64,000 nucleotides of DNA from Paraniabella defluvii. Lineage in GTDB: Bacteria > Bacteroidota > Bacteroidia > Chitinophagales > Chitinophagaceae. The notes below the pieces were generated by a model, which worked only from the letters and a program-made list of their open reading frames with translations, searched no databases and was not told where the DNA came from. The position numbers and the translations under genes are program-made. Each line of letters begins with the position of its first letter. Positions within the stretch are counted from its first letter, which is position 1. The stretch covers positions 4,402,001 to 4,466,000 of the forward strand of contig CP079215.1 in NCBI GenBank assembly GCA_019316985.1, written 5' to 3'. Of the stretch, positions 40,889 through 51,523 are shown one piece after another.

Positions 40889-43800
40889 TCAAAAATTTAA
40901 TACAAATCCGAAATTAAATGACCTTAGTGGGGTATAGCAAGTGGGTTGCCTTGTGTTTCGGGGTCCCACCCGTTATAATTGGTGATCGTTAACAGGTTTT
41001 GCCCCTGAAAGAAAATATTACAAGATTGAGCCGCGATGTGCCGGATAAATTCTTTGGGTAGATTATATGAAAGTTCAATAGTTTTTAAACGGATAAAAGA
41101 GGCATCACCCATAACAGCATCAGATTGCTTTAAATAATTGTTTGCAGCCCTATAAGCTTCACTTGTAGTGGTAGCAGACACCTTTTGAATGGCTGTAATA
41201 TCCCCGGGTTGATTCCAACGCTGCATTACAACTGAGGGCTGATTAAACATCAGGCCCGGAAAACTTTGGGGAGTATAATATATTGAATTTAGTATGGTTG
41301 TTCCTAGCTGTTTCTTATACTGAAAAAATGTATTTAGGCTAAAACCTTTGAATCGAATTGTGTTATTCCAGCCCCCATAGTATTGGGGATCCAAATTTCC
41401 TGCATCGACGAAATCGGTTGTATTTAAAGTCCCGTCTTGATTGGTATCCTGAAATTCGTATACACCTGTCTGTGGATTGACCCCTAAAGACTTGTATCCA
41501 TATATTATATTTAACGATTTTCCTATTACATACTGAGAACGATAAGCTGAGTTCTCTAGATTATCAAACTCTACCAACCTGTTTTTCGGGACTGTTATAT
41601 TACAACCGCTTTCCCATTTCCATGACTTTCCGTCAACAACTATGAAACTAAGTTGAGACTCCCAACCACTATTTTCAATTAACGCGGGAAAATTTCGGTT
41701 GATGCTAAAATGCCCTGTTTGTGATGGTAAAATATACTGAATAAGCTGATTGCCACTACGGTTAGAAAAGTATGCAAGATTAAAGAATATGCGTTCTCGT
41801 AGCCACACCGTTTCTATAGCAATTTCATACTTCTTGTTTACCTCCCAACCATAATTGGGATTGTAAAGGCTACTGGGAAACAAACTTATACTGCCTTGAT
41901 ATGGCCTCCACGTTTGCCAGGTATCTAGGTATTGATAATTTCCAATTTGATCATTTCCTGAAGTACCATAGCTCATTCTTAACTTTCCGAAAGAAAGAGC
42001 ATTATTACGGCTGCTTGAAATAAACTTTTCATTTGTGAAGACCCAGGCCGCACCAAATGCAAAAAAGTTTCCCCAACGATTATCCAGTCCGAAGCGACTT
42101 GATCCGTCTCTTCTACCTGACAAGTTAAGTAAGTATTTGTTCTCAAAGTTATAGTTGATTCTGGCGAATGCAGCCATATATTTATATGGCTCGTACCTGT
42201 TACTAGCATTAGAAAGCGTAGTTGCGGCTGAAAGAGATTTTAATAGTTGATCGTTCGTGTAACCTGATGCTCTAATAGACTGAGTCTCGTTCAATGTACT
42301 TTGTAAAGTACTTCCAGCCGTGATATTAAATACACCTGCCTTTAGCTTCAATAGATAGTCTATTTGCGGTTCAATGATCCAGCTTGAAAATGAGTTGGTT
42401 GAATACAGTGCAAATCCTTCATAATTATCACTTTGAGGATCTTGGGTTGCTAAGGGGTCAAGCGACCGTTCATCCGCACGAATATCATTGTACCCTAAAG
42501 CAGTTTTAAGCGATAAATTGTCAAGGATTGAATAAGATATCTGTAACCTACTAATAAGGTTCTTTCTATAAGATCGATATTCCTTTTTGGTAAATGCTAC
42601 AGGATTAAAAAAGGCGGCTCCATTCTCTGACCAGTTCAATTTGATATCCGAATCGTACAAATTGGGTAGATTAGGTGGCAGATTGCTGTAATATAGAGCA
42701 CTACCATTGAATAAGTTATTGGATTCTAGTGAATAATTGGCAGAGATGGCCAGATTCAACTTATCTTTTAGCGCGCGATGGTTGACACTAAAATTTACAG
42801 TGCCTCGCCTATACTTTGAGTCTCCAATAAAAATAGTAGATTCTTTGTTAAAAGTTCCTCCCAACGCAAATTGTGTTTTGCTGTTACCACCACTTATATT
42901 AATTGACGTGTTTAGTGTTTGGGCAGATTCTCCCATTAAAAGCTTATGTAGGTCAGTGTATCTGGTGGTATCCCACAGTAACAAATCAGGAGCATACCCT
43001 ACATTTCCCGGAATAGCTGATGGGGTAACATTGTCGTTGCGAAAGGCTTCTCGTCTTAAATTTATATATTCTTCAGTGGAAAGCATCTCCATCTTTTTAC
43101 CAATATTGCTGAAACCCTGACCATGCCGAATACTAAACTTAGTATCGCCAGCTTTTCCTTTTTGGTTGTAATGAGCACCACACCGTTGGCGCCTCGACTA
43201 CCGTAGATAGAAGTTGCATCGCCATCTTTTAAAACTTCAATTCTTTCAATGTCATTTGGGCTGATACTGGAAAGTGGACTCAATCCGTTGGCAACAGAGA
43301 ATTGAAGAGCAACATTGTTATTATTTGGCGCAAAAGGAACTCCGTCAATTATAAAAAGTGGTTCTGAACCTTGTGCAAGAGAATTCCTACCCTGATCTGT
43401 ACAGAAAAGGACGATCCCGCAACTCCACTGCTTTGAACTATATCCACACCGGGAACTCTGCCTATTAATGCAGCCAGTGGATTAGACACAGGCTGACTTT
43501 CTATTTCTTTTGAGGTTATTGTAGCTACGTTTCCTGTATTCAGTCGTTTTGTGGTTGTACCGTAAGCAATAACAACTGTTTCGTCTAGTTGTGAATTTGT
43601 TTGGTACAAGGTAATGATAGCATCATCATCGACTTCCGCTTCGAAGGGAGAGTGACCTACATAGCTAACCAATATTCTTCCTTTAGCATAACCTTTTGGC
43701 AACTCAAAGTTTCCATTGCTATCGGTGGTAATCGTTACCATTGTGCCTTTTACTGATACCGTGGCGTTAGCTAGCGGTTCTCCTGTTCGTTTACTACACG

Positions 43801-44210
43801 GCCTTTTATATAGGCAATGGATGGTGCTTCTAGTTGCTTAGGTTCTACAGGCTTAGGTGGCATTGCTTTTACAATAATCGTTTTTCTTTTACCTCGTAGG
43901 TAAAAGGCTGCCCTTCAAAAATTTGCGTTAAGGCATTAGCTAAGGCAATTTGGTGAAGCGTAACCGTCACAGGTTTGGCCTTCTGTACCAGGTTGCTGCT
44001 AAAAGCAAAATCGTAACCCGTTTGTTTTCTTACCTGTTTTAAAACCTGGAGCAAGGGTTGCTTTTCGGCTTTAAGGGTAATGGTTTGCGCTACACCGCTA
44101 AAAGAAAACATAGTTACTAAAAAAGCTAATAACGCTAGTTTTTTAGAAAGCGGCGGCGGGTTGTAATGCCGGTTCCATAAAAATCGGTTGAATAAATCAC
44201 ATTTTCTCAT
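40889..44210 (-). CDS. susC: SusC/RagA TonB-dependent transporter with STN domain, frameshifted
   Basis: The N-terminal STN (secretin/TonB short) domain (LKAEKQPLLQVLKQVRKQTG) shows this transporter signals through the FecR/sigma pair upstream. A carboxypeptidase-like domain (LPKGYAKGRILVSYVGHSPF), a plug domain (IERIEVLKDGDATSIYGSRG) and the beta barrel follow. Rejoined length is about 1105 residues. Breaks lie near 43868, 43745, 43350, 43285, 43090 and 40940; the last shift restores RSFNFGFVLNF with the final aromatic residue typical of outer-membrane barrels. It ends 3 bases before the susD start. Confidence 0.9.
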
Positions 44211-44403
44211 CCGCTAACAGGGAGTTTTGTGACGGTACCACGCAGCAACGCATGCGTTTGTTTACGCTGGTTTTTCTGTATGTTTGTACAGTCGGTTTAA
44301 GAATAATTGTTTATGTACGGTATATAATTATGCACCCCGACAACCCGCAGGAACTGTGCAACCAGTTCCTGCATTGTTTGTTATCAGGGCCATGAGAAAA
44401 CAC

Positions 44404-45564
44404 TTATTGCGAATGGATATAAACTTTTCGCCCTTCAATTTTAAAAGATAATCCACCCGATCTTTCCAATACTGTAAGTACCTGCGAAAGCTTTTTGTCC
44501 CTTGATATTTCAGCATAGAACTTTCTTTCGCCCAATTTTGCGGGGTACATAGTTTCTATGTCATACCAGCGCTCCATTTGCGTCATTATCTGGTGAAGCG
44601 TTGCATTATTAAATACAAAGCTGTTATGTACCCATGCTGTGGCTTCGTCTAAATCTACATTTTTAATAGTAAAGCCATTACCTCCTGCCGTTGCTTGTTG
44701 ACCAGGTGTAAGCTTGACTTCTTTTTGGCAGATTTAAGAGACACCTGTACACTACCCTCTAATAAAGTTGTCTGCACTGGCTCGTTAGCGTAGGCGTATT
44801 GATTGAACTTGGTACCTAATACGTGTACCTGCTGCCCGTTGCTATTTAAAACAAACGGCTGTGCCGCGTTTTTGCTACTTCAAAATATCCCTCACCTGTA
44901 AGCGCCACCGTCCGTGAGTCTCCGGTAAAGCGGGTGGGGTAACTAAGGGAGGATGCTGCGTTAAGTGTTACCTGGGTTCCATCGGGTAAGGTAAGATGAT
45001 ACTGACCACCATTAGGAGTTCTAATAGTAGCCATTACCGGAGAAGAGAGATTATCTACAATTGCTTTACCATCCTTATAGTAAATACCGCTGGAATCGCT
45101 TTTAATAGCGGCACTATCTTCATCTAATTGGTAGCTGCTGCCATCAGAAAGTGTGAGCGTAGCTTTGTTATTGCCGGGTTCCACATCGTCGCCGTATTTG
45201 GATACCAGCTGTTGAGATTCTGCATGATCCGGGCCTTTTTACTTAAAAAATAACCTCCTAACGAAATAGCCAGTATAATAGATGCGGCAATGCTGTATTT
45301 AAAAATACGGTAACGTTTTACCAATGGCTTATTTTGAAGCAACTGAGCTATATGCTCATCTGTTGCTTTTACAATACGCTGCACCTGCGCATCGTTATCC
45401 GCATTGAGATCGTCCGCTTCCAGTTGTTCCCTTATTTGCTTAATTAACGCGCTGTCGGTTCCAATTTGCTCAAAGTGCAGGAGCAACTCTTCCAATTCCT
45501 GGTGGTTACAATTGCCCTGAAGGAATTTCTGGTATAAAGCATCTAAATGTTGCTGATCCGGCAT
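44404..45564 (-). CDS. fecR: FecR-type anti-sigma factor, frameshifted
   Basis: A cytoplasmic N-terminal region (MPDQQHLDALYQKFLQGNCN) is followed by one transmembrane helix (YSIAASIILAISLGGYFL, about residues 92-110), the FecR domain (TIRTPNGGQYHLTLPDGTQV, then LNAASSLSYPTRF) and a C-terminal STN-interacting domain (FVFNNATLHQIMTQMERWYD). Rejoined length is about 387 residues. Breaks are near 45210, 44870 and 44720. It senses substrate occupancy of the downstream STN-type SusC and releases its sigma factor, presumably the ECF gene at 48803-49405, now 3.2 kb away because another module intervenes. Confidence 0.88.
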
Positions 45565-45946
45565 TAACTTTTAGTCTCCTGTATAGGCTAATACGTTTGA
45601 AAAAGAAAAATCTATCCATTGGAACGGAAATTTTTGAGTTTTTTGAAGTTAATTTCAAGTTTTTGATATTCAATGTACTGGGCTCATTTTAATTTGCTAC
45701 TTATGATATTGAAACTGGGTAACCAATAATAAGCTTCGAAGTTTAGCAACGGAACGTTTACCCAAAATTGGTTTGAACAAGTGTTACGGCGAGGAAGATT
45801 GAATAAATTTTACGCATTTTGCTGATTTAGTTTTCTTTATATTTTGAATGAATATAATTGTTTCGGATATTTGGGAGTTACCGGAAATATCGAGGAAATG
45901 ACATTAAAGTAAAATTTGTTTGACATAAATATTATCTTTCGCGAAT
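45565..45946. other. Divergent intergenic region between fecR and dam
   Basis: No gene is visible. TATCTTTC at 45933-45940, 7 bases before the dam start, resembles the -7 element TAnnTTTG of Bacteroidota promoters, with TTTG at 45915 and 45919 upstream at a shorter than usual spacing. If used, the dam transcript would have an almost absent leader. Confidence 0.4.
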
Positions 45947-46747
45947 ATGGAAACTTTTTTAAAATGGGCGGGTGGAAAGAGATGGCTTCTTAATAAGGCA
46001 GATAAATTACTACCGGACATAAATTTGACTAACCGGTATATCGAACCATTTTTGGGAGGTGGATCAATCTTTTTTCATCTTGAGCCTAAAGTTGCATTAT
46101 TAAGCGACCTTAATGAAGACTTAATTAATACTTATGTGGTAATGCGCGATAGTTGGCATGACCTATTTGAAATTCTAAAGAAATATCATAACCAACACTC
46201 TCAGGACTTTTACTATAAAATTAGAGCTTCTAAACCGAGGACGTCAATTAACAAGGCAGCTAGGTTTATTTATTTAAATAGAACATGTTGGAATGGTTTG
46301 TATCGTGTGAATAGAAAAGGAGAATTCAATGTTCCGATTGGAACCAAAAGTAATGTTATACTTAGTAATGACAATTTTGAGCAGTTGTCGTACTTGCTGA
46401 ATACGGCTAGCCTTGACGTTTGCGATTTTGAAACAACAATTGACAAGGCTGTTGAAAATGATTTCATTTTTATTGACCCACCCTATACCGTCAAGCACAA
46501 CTTAAATGGCTTTGTAAAGTATAATGAAACTATATTCTCCTGGCAGGATCAAGTTCGCCTTAGAAACTCAATAGCTAGGGCAATTTCTAGAGGAGCGAAA
46601 GTTTTGATTACAAATGCTAACCACGAATCAATCAAAGAATTATATAAGGGTTGTGGGAAAATGCACTTACTAAACAGAGCAAGTGTTATAGCTGGGAACT
46701 CAGAAGCCAGAGGAAGTTATAGTGAACTTGCAATACTAAACGGATAA
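45947..46747 (+). CDS. dam: Dam-family DNA adenine methyltransferase
   Basis: An intact 266-residue D12-class methylase: FLKWAGGKRWLL (residues 4-15), EPFLGGGSIFFHL with the SAM-binding Gly-rich loop, and the catalytic IFIDPPYTVKHN at about residue 180. It resembles Dam (GATC) more than the other D12 enzyme at 9751. It is the first of three plus-strand genes with spacings of 1 base, embedded between fecR and the sigma gene that run the other way. With a DGQHR-domain gene in the same operon it looks like part of a modification or defence module. Confidence 0.9.
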   Translation: METFLKWAGGKRWLLNKADKLLPDINLTNRYIEPFLGGGSIFFHLEPKVALLSDLNEDLINTYVVMRDSWHDLFEILKKYHNQHSQDFYYKIRASKPRTSINKAARFIYLNRTCWNGLYRVNRKGEFNVPIGTKSNVILSNDNFEQLSYLLNTASLDVCDFETTIDKAVENDFIFIDPPYTVKHNLNGFVKYNETIFSWQDQVRLRNSIARAISRGAKVLITNANHESIKELYKGCGKMHLLNRASVIAGNSEARGSYSELAILNG

Positions 46748-46748
46748 A

Positions 46749-47267
46749 ATGTCAAAATTCAAAATCAATTTTAAAAGTCGCTTCTGGAGCAGTGGTGGAG
46801 AAATTCTTGCATTGCTAGCTTTTACGTTTCTTCCGCTTGGGCTAAATATATTAATTGCTTTTATCCCTGCCCTTGATAAATCGGTAGCTATTGAATCTAA
46901 AATAGTTCCAGGAGAAATGCTTGCTTATTGCCTAAGTCTAATCGCTCCATTGTTTCTATTCCTTCTAAAAACTCATGGAAAAAGCTTTGGTGTTCCTGCG
47001 TTAAAACCAATGTTTATTATTGCATTTGGAGTTTATTTACTGGCAATCGTTTTGACATTAATAGCTAAAAATGGACTTATCTCTGGTATAGATTTTAACG
47101 GTGGACATCACGATAGCTATTTTTGGATTTCCATTATTGCTCTCTTAATTGCTATGGTGTTGCGTTTCTATACTGAATTTCAAAATAGTCGTTTTTCGGA
47201 TTATAGGACTAATCTTGAACGCCAGCAAGAAGAACTAAATAATTCATTTCGAAACAGTATAAGTTAA
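46749..47267 (+). CDS. Membrane protein of unknown function in the dam-DGQHR operon
   Basis: An intact 172-residue protein with four predicted membrane helices (about residues 17-40, 58-75, 88-106 and 125-143) and a charged cytoplasmic helix at the end (FYTEFQNSRFSDYRTNLERQ). It starts 1 base after the dam stop and is followed 1 base later by the DGQHR gene, so all three are surely one operon. I recognise no family. A membrane partner next to a modification enzyme would fit a defence role such as membrane disruption, but this is only an inference from layout. Confidence 0.75.
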   Translation: MSKFKINFKSRFWSSGGEILALLAFTFLPLGLNILIAFIPALDKSVAIESKIVPGEMLAYCLSLIAPLFLFLLKTHGKSFGVPALKPMFIIAFGVYLLAIVLTLIAKNGLISGIDFNGGHHDSYFWISIIALLIAMVLRFYTEFQNSRFSDYRTNLERQQEELNNSFRNSIS

Positions 47268-47268
47268 A

Positions 47269-48460
47269 ATGGAAACGAACGAAATAATATTGCCGGTAAT
47301 TGAGGTAACCCAAAGGATTGGAACCTTTTATATTGCATCAATAAGTGCGAGAGATCTTGTTCAAATTTCCTACGCTGATGTACGCAGAATTGACCAACGT
47401 GATGTCGAAAAGTACCTTGGAATCCAAAGACCATTGGATGATAAACGAGTAAAACAAATAAAGAGATATCTTGCTTCACCCGATGCAGCATTCCCAACAG
47501 GAATTGTTTTATCAATTGAACAAAAATGTACTGAATTTGATGATTCTGGTAATCTCTTGATAAAACCATTCACAAGTGAATTCGAAGACGAAACTTCAAT
47601 TCCACTAAATAAAGTTGCGAAGATTTTGGACGGACAGCATCGGATTGCTGCATTCGTGGATAACAATTGGAATTTTGATGAGGCATTATGGAGCGAAATC
47701 GGTAGAAATTTCCAATTAAATGTGACAATATTTATAGGAATTGACATTGATGAACAGGCAAACATATTCGCTACTGTAAATCTTGCGCAGACAAAGGTAA
47801 ATCGTAGTCTAGGCTACGATCTAGAAGGATTGTCGAGAACAAGAAGTCCGTTCAAAACATGCCATCAAATTGCTGTAGCTCTTGATAGCGCTGATTCAAG
47901 GAGCCCGCTATTTGAACGAATAAAACGTCTTGGAGTAAAAACAAAAGGGCGAGAATCTTCTGAACCCCTGACTCAAGCTGCATTCGTTGAATCATTAATC
48001 AAGTTAATATCTCCGGATCCTTTCGCTGATAGAATCACTTATTTGAAAGGAAAGGAACCAGTCCTAGCAACCAATGAAGAATTAAAAAGTATCCCTTTAG
48101 AAACTTGTTTATTCAGAAGAAAGATAATGACATTGCATTAATACTGTTTAATTATTTTTCAGCGATAAAAGAAACTTGGTCTGCTGCGTGGGCTGGTAAA
48201 GACGTAGAAGGAAATATCCTTCCAAGATCAAATGCTTTTAAAGCATTTATGCGGTTCCTAAAAAGCGTTACGTTGAATTGGTTGGAACTGATGACATCGG
48301 TCAAATTCCTACGATATCACAATTCAAAACTGTTCTTGCAGATATTGCTGCTAGTGATCAAGACTTCACTTCTGGTAATTTTAAACCAGGCAGTGGTGGC
48401 GAATCGTCTTTTTATAAATTATTGACTGGCGAAACTACCATGGACCAGCTTAAGAATTAA
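47269..48460 (+). CDS. DGQHR-domain protein (DndB-like), frameshifted near the end
   Basis: The central motif AKILDGQHRIAAF and the later FATVNLAQTKVNRSLGYDLE define the DGQHR domain found in DndB and related proteins of DNA modification and defence loci. The first 280 residues are intact. One base is missing near 48107 (restoring QKKDNDIALILFNYFSAIKE) and another near 48268, after which VGTDDIGQIPTISQFKTV finishes at 48460. Rejoined length is about 397 residues. No dndACDE genes are present, so it is not a standard Dnd system. Its coupling to Dam and a membrane protein is unusual. Confidence 0.85.
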
Positions 48461-48802
48461 TGAAGGACCAGCAAGGTAACAGCGGTTTTTCGTTATAGGA
48501 CCTGACCTGCTTAGTAGAAGGAATTGTGCAAGGTTCAACATTTGTACTTCGTATGATCAGTAGTGCTGAAAATCCCCACAAGGCAAAGCTGCAAACCGTT
48601 ACAGGCAATTATAAAGACCATGCGTAAACCAATAGATATTTGCTTATTATGCAATACTTATGCACTTACAAAGACAAAGTCTCACATTTATCCTAACTCT
48701 GGCACGACGCAATTTTAGAAAAGCCGTACGAACATGTTGCTATTTTGGAATAAGTAAAGCATTTGCTTCTTTCAATTATCCCTAAAAAGACGCTGACATC
48801 AA
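48461..48802 (+). pseudogene. Remnant region with an HNH-like C-terminal or N-terminal fragment
   Basis: Just after the DGQHR gene, an ATG at 48464 opens MKDQQGNSGFSL, hits a TAG, and the same frame then stays open as LTCLVEGIVQGSTFVLRMIS for about 50 codons. Overlapping its end, 48620-48718 encodes a 32-residue frame, MRKPIDICLLCNTYALTKTK followed by SHIYP, which looks like the N-terminus of CxxC...SHIxP proteins related to HNH nucleases, but then stops. These could be degraded cargo genes or two genes broken by sequence errors. Confidence 0.4.
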
Positions 48803-49405
48803 TTAAGCTTCTGCAATAATGGCTGAAGAAAGAAGTATAACGGTGAAATGAGGTGAGGCTACTATCTGTTCCTTCACAAATTTATGAGCCAGGTAAATGT
48901 ACTTATTGATAGTATCGGTACTTAGCTCCATCAATTCGCTAATTTCTTTGTGACTTAACCCTTCCAATTTATGGAGGGTATAAGCTTTTCGCTGCTGTTC
49001 TGGCAGCTTGTTGATAATTTGTTGTACCAATACCACTTTTTCACCCGAAAACAAATGGTCATCCACATTATTATATACGTTGTCAAATTCTACCTGCAAC
49101 ATTTTTTGTTGTAAATCTTTGTTGCGCGATGCTTTTCGATAATAATCTACTACAAGGTTTTCGGCCATACGAAAGAGATATGCCTTGAATGATAAATCAG
49201 CGTTAATAGAAGTCCTATTGTTCCATACTTTAATAAATAAGTCCTGAAGCGCATCTTTGGCTAATTCCTCGTCACGCAACAATTTTAATAAATTGGCTGC
49301 TAAACGCTTTTTATAGCAATTATATAGTTCATTAAAAGCCAGAGAGCTGCCCTCTCGCAGTTGATGTAACAACTCATATTCATTTATAAGCTTGGGGTTG
49401 GTCAT
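48803..49405 (-). CDS. ECF sigma factor (RpoE/FecI-type) of the sus operon
   Basis: An intact 200-residue protein with sigma region 2 (GSSLAFNELYNCYKKRLAAN, then AKDALQDLFIKVWNNR) and region 4 (LPEQQRKAYTLHKLEGLSHK, EISELMELSTDTINKYIYLA). The C-terminal stretch VILLSSAIIAEA is hydrophobic. Its orientation matches fecR and susC downstream, the usual order sigma-fecR-susC-susD, but three opposite-strand genes separate it from fecR. It should direct transcription of the transporter genes when FecR releases it. Confidence 0.9.
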   Translation of the reverse strand: MTNPKLINEYELLHQLREGSSLAFNELYNCYKKRLAANLLKLLRDEELAKDALQDLFIKVWNNRTSINADLSFKAYLFRMAENLVVDYYRKASRNKDLQQKMLQVEFDNVYNNVDDHLFSGEKVVLVQQIINKLPEQQRKAYTLHKLEGLSHKEISELMELSTDTINKYIYLAHKFVKEQIVASPHFTVILLSSAIIAEA

Positions 49406-49670
49406 TGTTTTCTGCGAAAAATAACTGGCAAGTATAAAGTTAAGAAAAACTGGCGAAGCATGATTGCATGAATATTTTGCACTTTTAGGAAATGAAAGTG
49501 TCGTTCAACAATGCGCAGTAGAGATTAATACACCATTACTAGAATTATATCATACGATAAATTTTAAAAAAGGGATGTCGCATTTTGCCTATACATAGCG
49601 TATACTAGAATGTATTTTTGTTTTCCTGCGGGTTAATTTATCAGCGGCAAAACAGGGCACCCCAGGACAA
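49406..49670. other. Intergenic region upstream of the ECF sigma gene
   Basis: I see no gene here. It is AT-rich and should contain the sigma gene's promoter. The right end merges into the terminator of the AraC-type gene. Confidence 0.4.
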
Positions 49671-49700
49671 GGGGCTGTCTTTAAAGGGACAGCCTCTTTT
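49671..49700 (-). terminator. Terminator of the AraC-type gene
   Basis: GGGGCTGTC pairs with GACAGCCTC around TTTAAAGG, with T/A tracts on both sides, 6 bases beyond the regulator's stop on the minus strand. Confidence 0.65.
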
Positions 49701-49705
49701 ATAGA

Positions 49706-50553
49706 TTATGTATGATGTAATCTCCCTTCTATACCCGTGACTAATTTTAAACTGATCTGATCATTTAAGGTGGCTGGGGTTGCTCCCGCAAATCTTTTAA
49801 AGTCATCTATTAGGTGCGTTTGATCGGTGTACCCAAATTTATAAGCCAATAAACTCCAGGTAGTTTGAGGACTGGCTTCTTTATATAAGCAAGCATTTGA
49901 AAATCGGGTAATCTGAGCGAATAATTTGGGTGGTACTCCCAGGCTATTGTAAGACCGGCGTTCAAATTGCCGAATGCTGATGCCTGCCCAATCAGCGACT
50001 TTTGCTATAGGTACATTCCCGTTGTATTTTACAAGTTCTGCAACAGCGAAGTCAAAAGCTGACATCGGTTTTAAGGAAGCCGATAGTTTGAGTAAAAACT
50101 GTTCCAGAAAGAAAAATACTTCCTGGTTCGATGTGGCATTGACGATTTGATCTGATACTATTTTTATCTCAGAGACAAACAACAAAGCCAGGTCTAACCC
50201 TTCTGTAATTTCTGTTAATGGAATGCCCAGCAACCGGTAAAGTCCCGACGGGCGAAAAGCTATACCCGCGACGTATCGATGAGACCCCAGATCAACCATA
50301 TAGTTAACAAGCCTGGGACCGACTGTGAAATGTTCCGAATATTTAATGTATCCGGCTCTTTCATCCGACATTACGCGCAGGGGATCACCTCTAAGAGTAA
50401 AGTATAAATGTGTAGTGACAGACCAGGGGTAACAATAAACAGATGGAAGTGCTTTTTTACAAAATCTACATCCATAATAAATATGGACTCAACCCAGTCG
50501 CGCAGGACTGGCCGAACAGGTAGGATTACATAGGGAATCATAGGCATTAGCAT
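49706..50553 (-). CDS. AraC-family transcriptional regulator, one frameshift
   Basis: The C-terminal half has the two helix-turn-helix motifs of AraC proteins (VAELVKYNGNVPIAKVADWA, then SIRQFERRSYNSLGVPPKLF, and YKFGYTDQTHLIDDFKRFAG). The N-terminal half carries the DUF6597-type sensor region (PVRPVLRDWVESIFIMDVDF, later VNYMVDLGSHRYVAGIAFRP). One base is lost at about 50373. Rejoined length is about 281 residues. It stands alone between the sigma gene and the integration module; its target genes are not evident. Confidence 0.87.
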
Positions 50554-50913
50554 TGGTTCACCATAAAGTTACGTTACTACCCGGCAAAATAAGTCTGGTT
50601 TATGAAGTGAGAAGGATCTTGTCAATGATTGGATTGTAATGGTACCAAACATCGATTTGTGAATTATTTGCGATTTGCAGAATCCGACAAATAAGTTTGG
50701 TAAGCTGGCTTGATGGCTGTCCTTTGTTTCTGTTTGAGATATGCCACAACCCCTGAACGGAGAAAATATACTCTACCTCGTGTACCTAAAGGATACATTA
50801 ATTAATTTAATATTTTGGAAATGTTTAAAGAGACAATCATCGCCAAATTACGTCGATGGGAGAAGGAATTTAATTGGGTGTCGTATGGCTAATACATTTA
50901 CGGAACATTAAAA
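50554..50913. other. Intergenic region before the integration module
   Basis: Two very short frames exist (50713-50805 and 50821-50892) but neither has a recognisable motif. I see no RNA gene or repeat. It separates the cargo genes from the helix-turn-helix and integrase genes. Confidence 0.4.
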
Positions 50914-51194
50914 ATGGCCGGTATGGAACAACTTACAAAAGATGATTTGCTTCAACTAAGAATGTTGTTACTAAGTGACATTGAAAAGCTCATTGAAAGA
51001 AAAATAAATGCTTCAAATAAAAATGAGCCGCAGGAATGGCTTAGAAGCAAGGTTATACGTAATATATTGGGTATTTCTCCCGGCACACTTCAAAACTTGC
51101 GTGTTACTGGAAAAATTCGCTATAAAAAGTCATGGGGTCTTATTACTACAACAGCGCAGATCTTGAAAAACTATTTCGTGATGGAGAAGGGTAG
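50914..51194 (+). CDS. Small helix-turn-helix (excisionase-like) protein, one frameshift
   Basis: The product, 93 residues after restoring one G in the G run at about 51138, has a helical start (MEQLTKDDLLQLRMLLLSDI) and a winged-helix/MerR-like DNA-binding region (LRSKVIRNILGISPGTLQNL, then GKIRYKKSWGS, ending YNSADLEKLFRDGEG). This is the form of the small helix-turn-helix proteins that precede integrases in Bacteroidota conjugative transposons and act as excisionase or regulator. It is 10 bases before the next small gene. Confidence 0.78.
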
Positions 51195-51203
51195 TAGTTT
51201 TTG

Positions 51204-51470
51204 GTGGAAGCTTTTAAGGACCATTGCGAATGATCCGAGGTTAAACGTTTGGCATCTGGCATTACTGCACTCGCTAATCCAATTGGCCTATTTGCAAAAT
51301 GAGAAAAAGTAATCCATGTAAGCCGGAGCCGCATAATGGAATTGTCACATATCAGTACACTGCCTACGTACCATAAGTATTTTAAACAACTCCAAGACTT
51401 CGGATACATACGATATACTCCTTCTTATCATCCGGGTTATCGGAGTACTGTTGAATTTTTAACTCTTTAA
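51204..51470 (+). CDS. Small element-associated protein next to the integrase, one frameshift
   Basis: Joined across missing bases near 51228 and 51309, the product reads ANDPRLNVWHLALLHSLIQL then VIHVSRSRIMELSHISTLPT, YHKYFKQLQDFGYIRYTPSY and HPGYRST, about 89 residues. The second half looks like a winged helix for DNA binding. I know similar anonymous proteins paired with the preceding helix-turn-helix gene in Bacteroidota elements. The start is unclear: GTG at 51204 or TTG at 51201. Confidence 0.65.
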
Positions 51471-51476
51471 AATTAT

Positions 51477-51503
51477 AAAACCAGTGCAACGAACACTGGT
51501 TTT
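51477..51503. terminator. Bidirectional terminator between the small genes and the integrase
   Basis: A 10-bp perfect stem (AAAACCAGTG / CACTGGTTTT) around a 7-base loop lies between the convergent stops at 51470 and 51524, with T or A tracts on each flank. Confidence 0.8.
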
Positions 51504-51523
51504 GTACAATTCGTTTTTTGACT

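Noticed and set aside
42737..43120. Plus-strand frame of 127 codons inside susC
   Set aside because: It is an antisense shadow of the SusC plug and early barrel region.
47269..48460. A phosphorothioate (Dnd) modification locus
   Set aside because: Only a DndB-like DGQHR protein is present; no DndA, C, D or E genes are visible.
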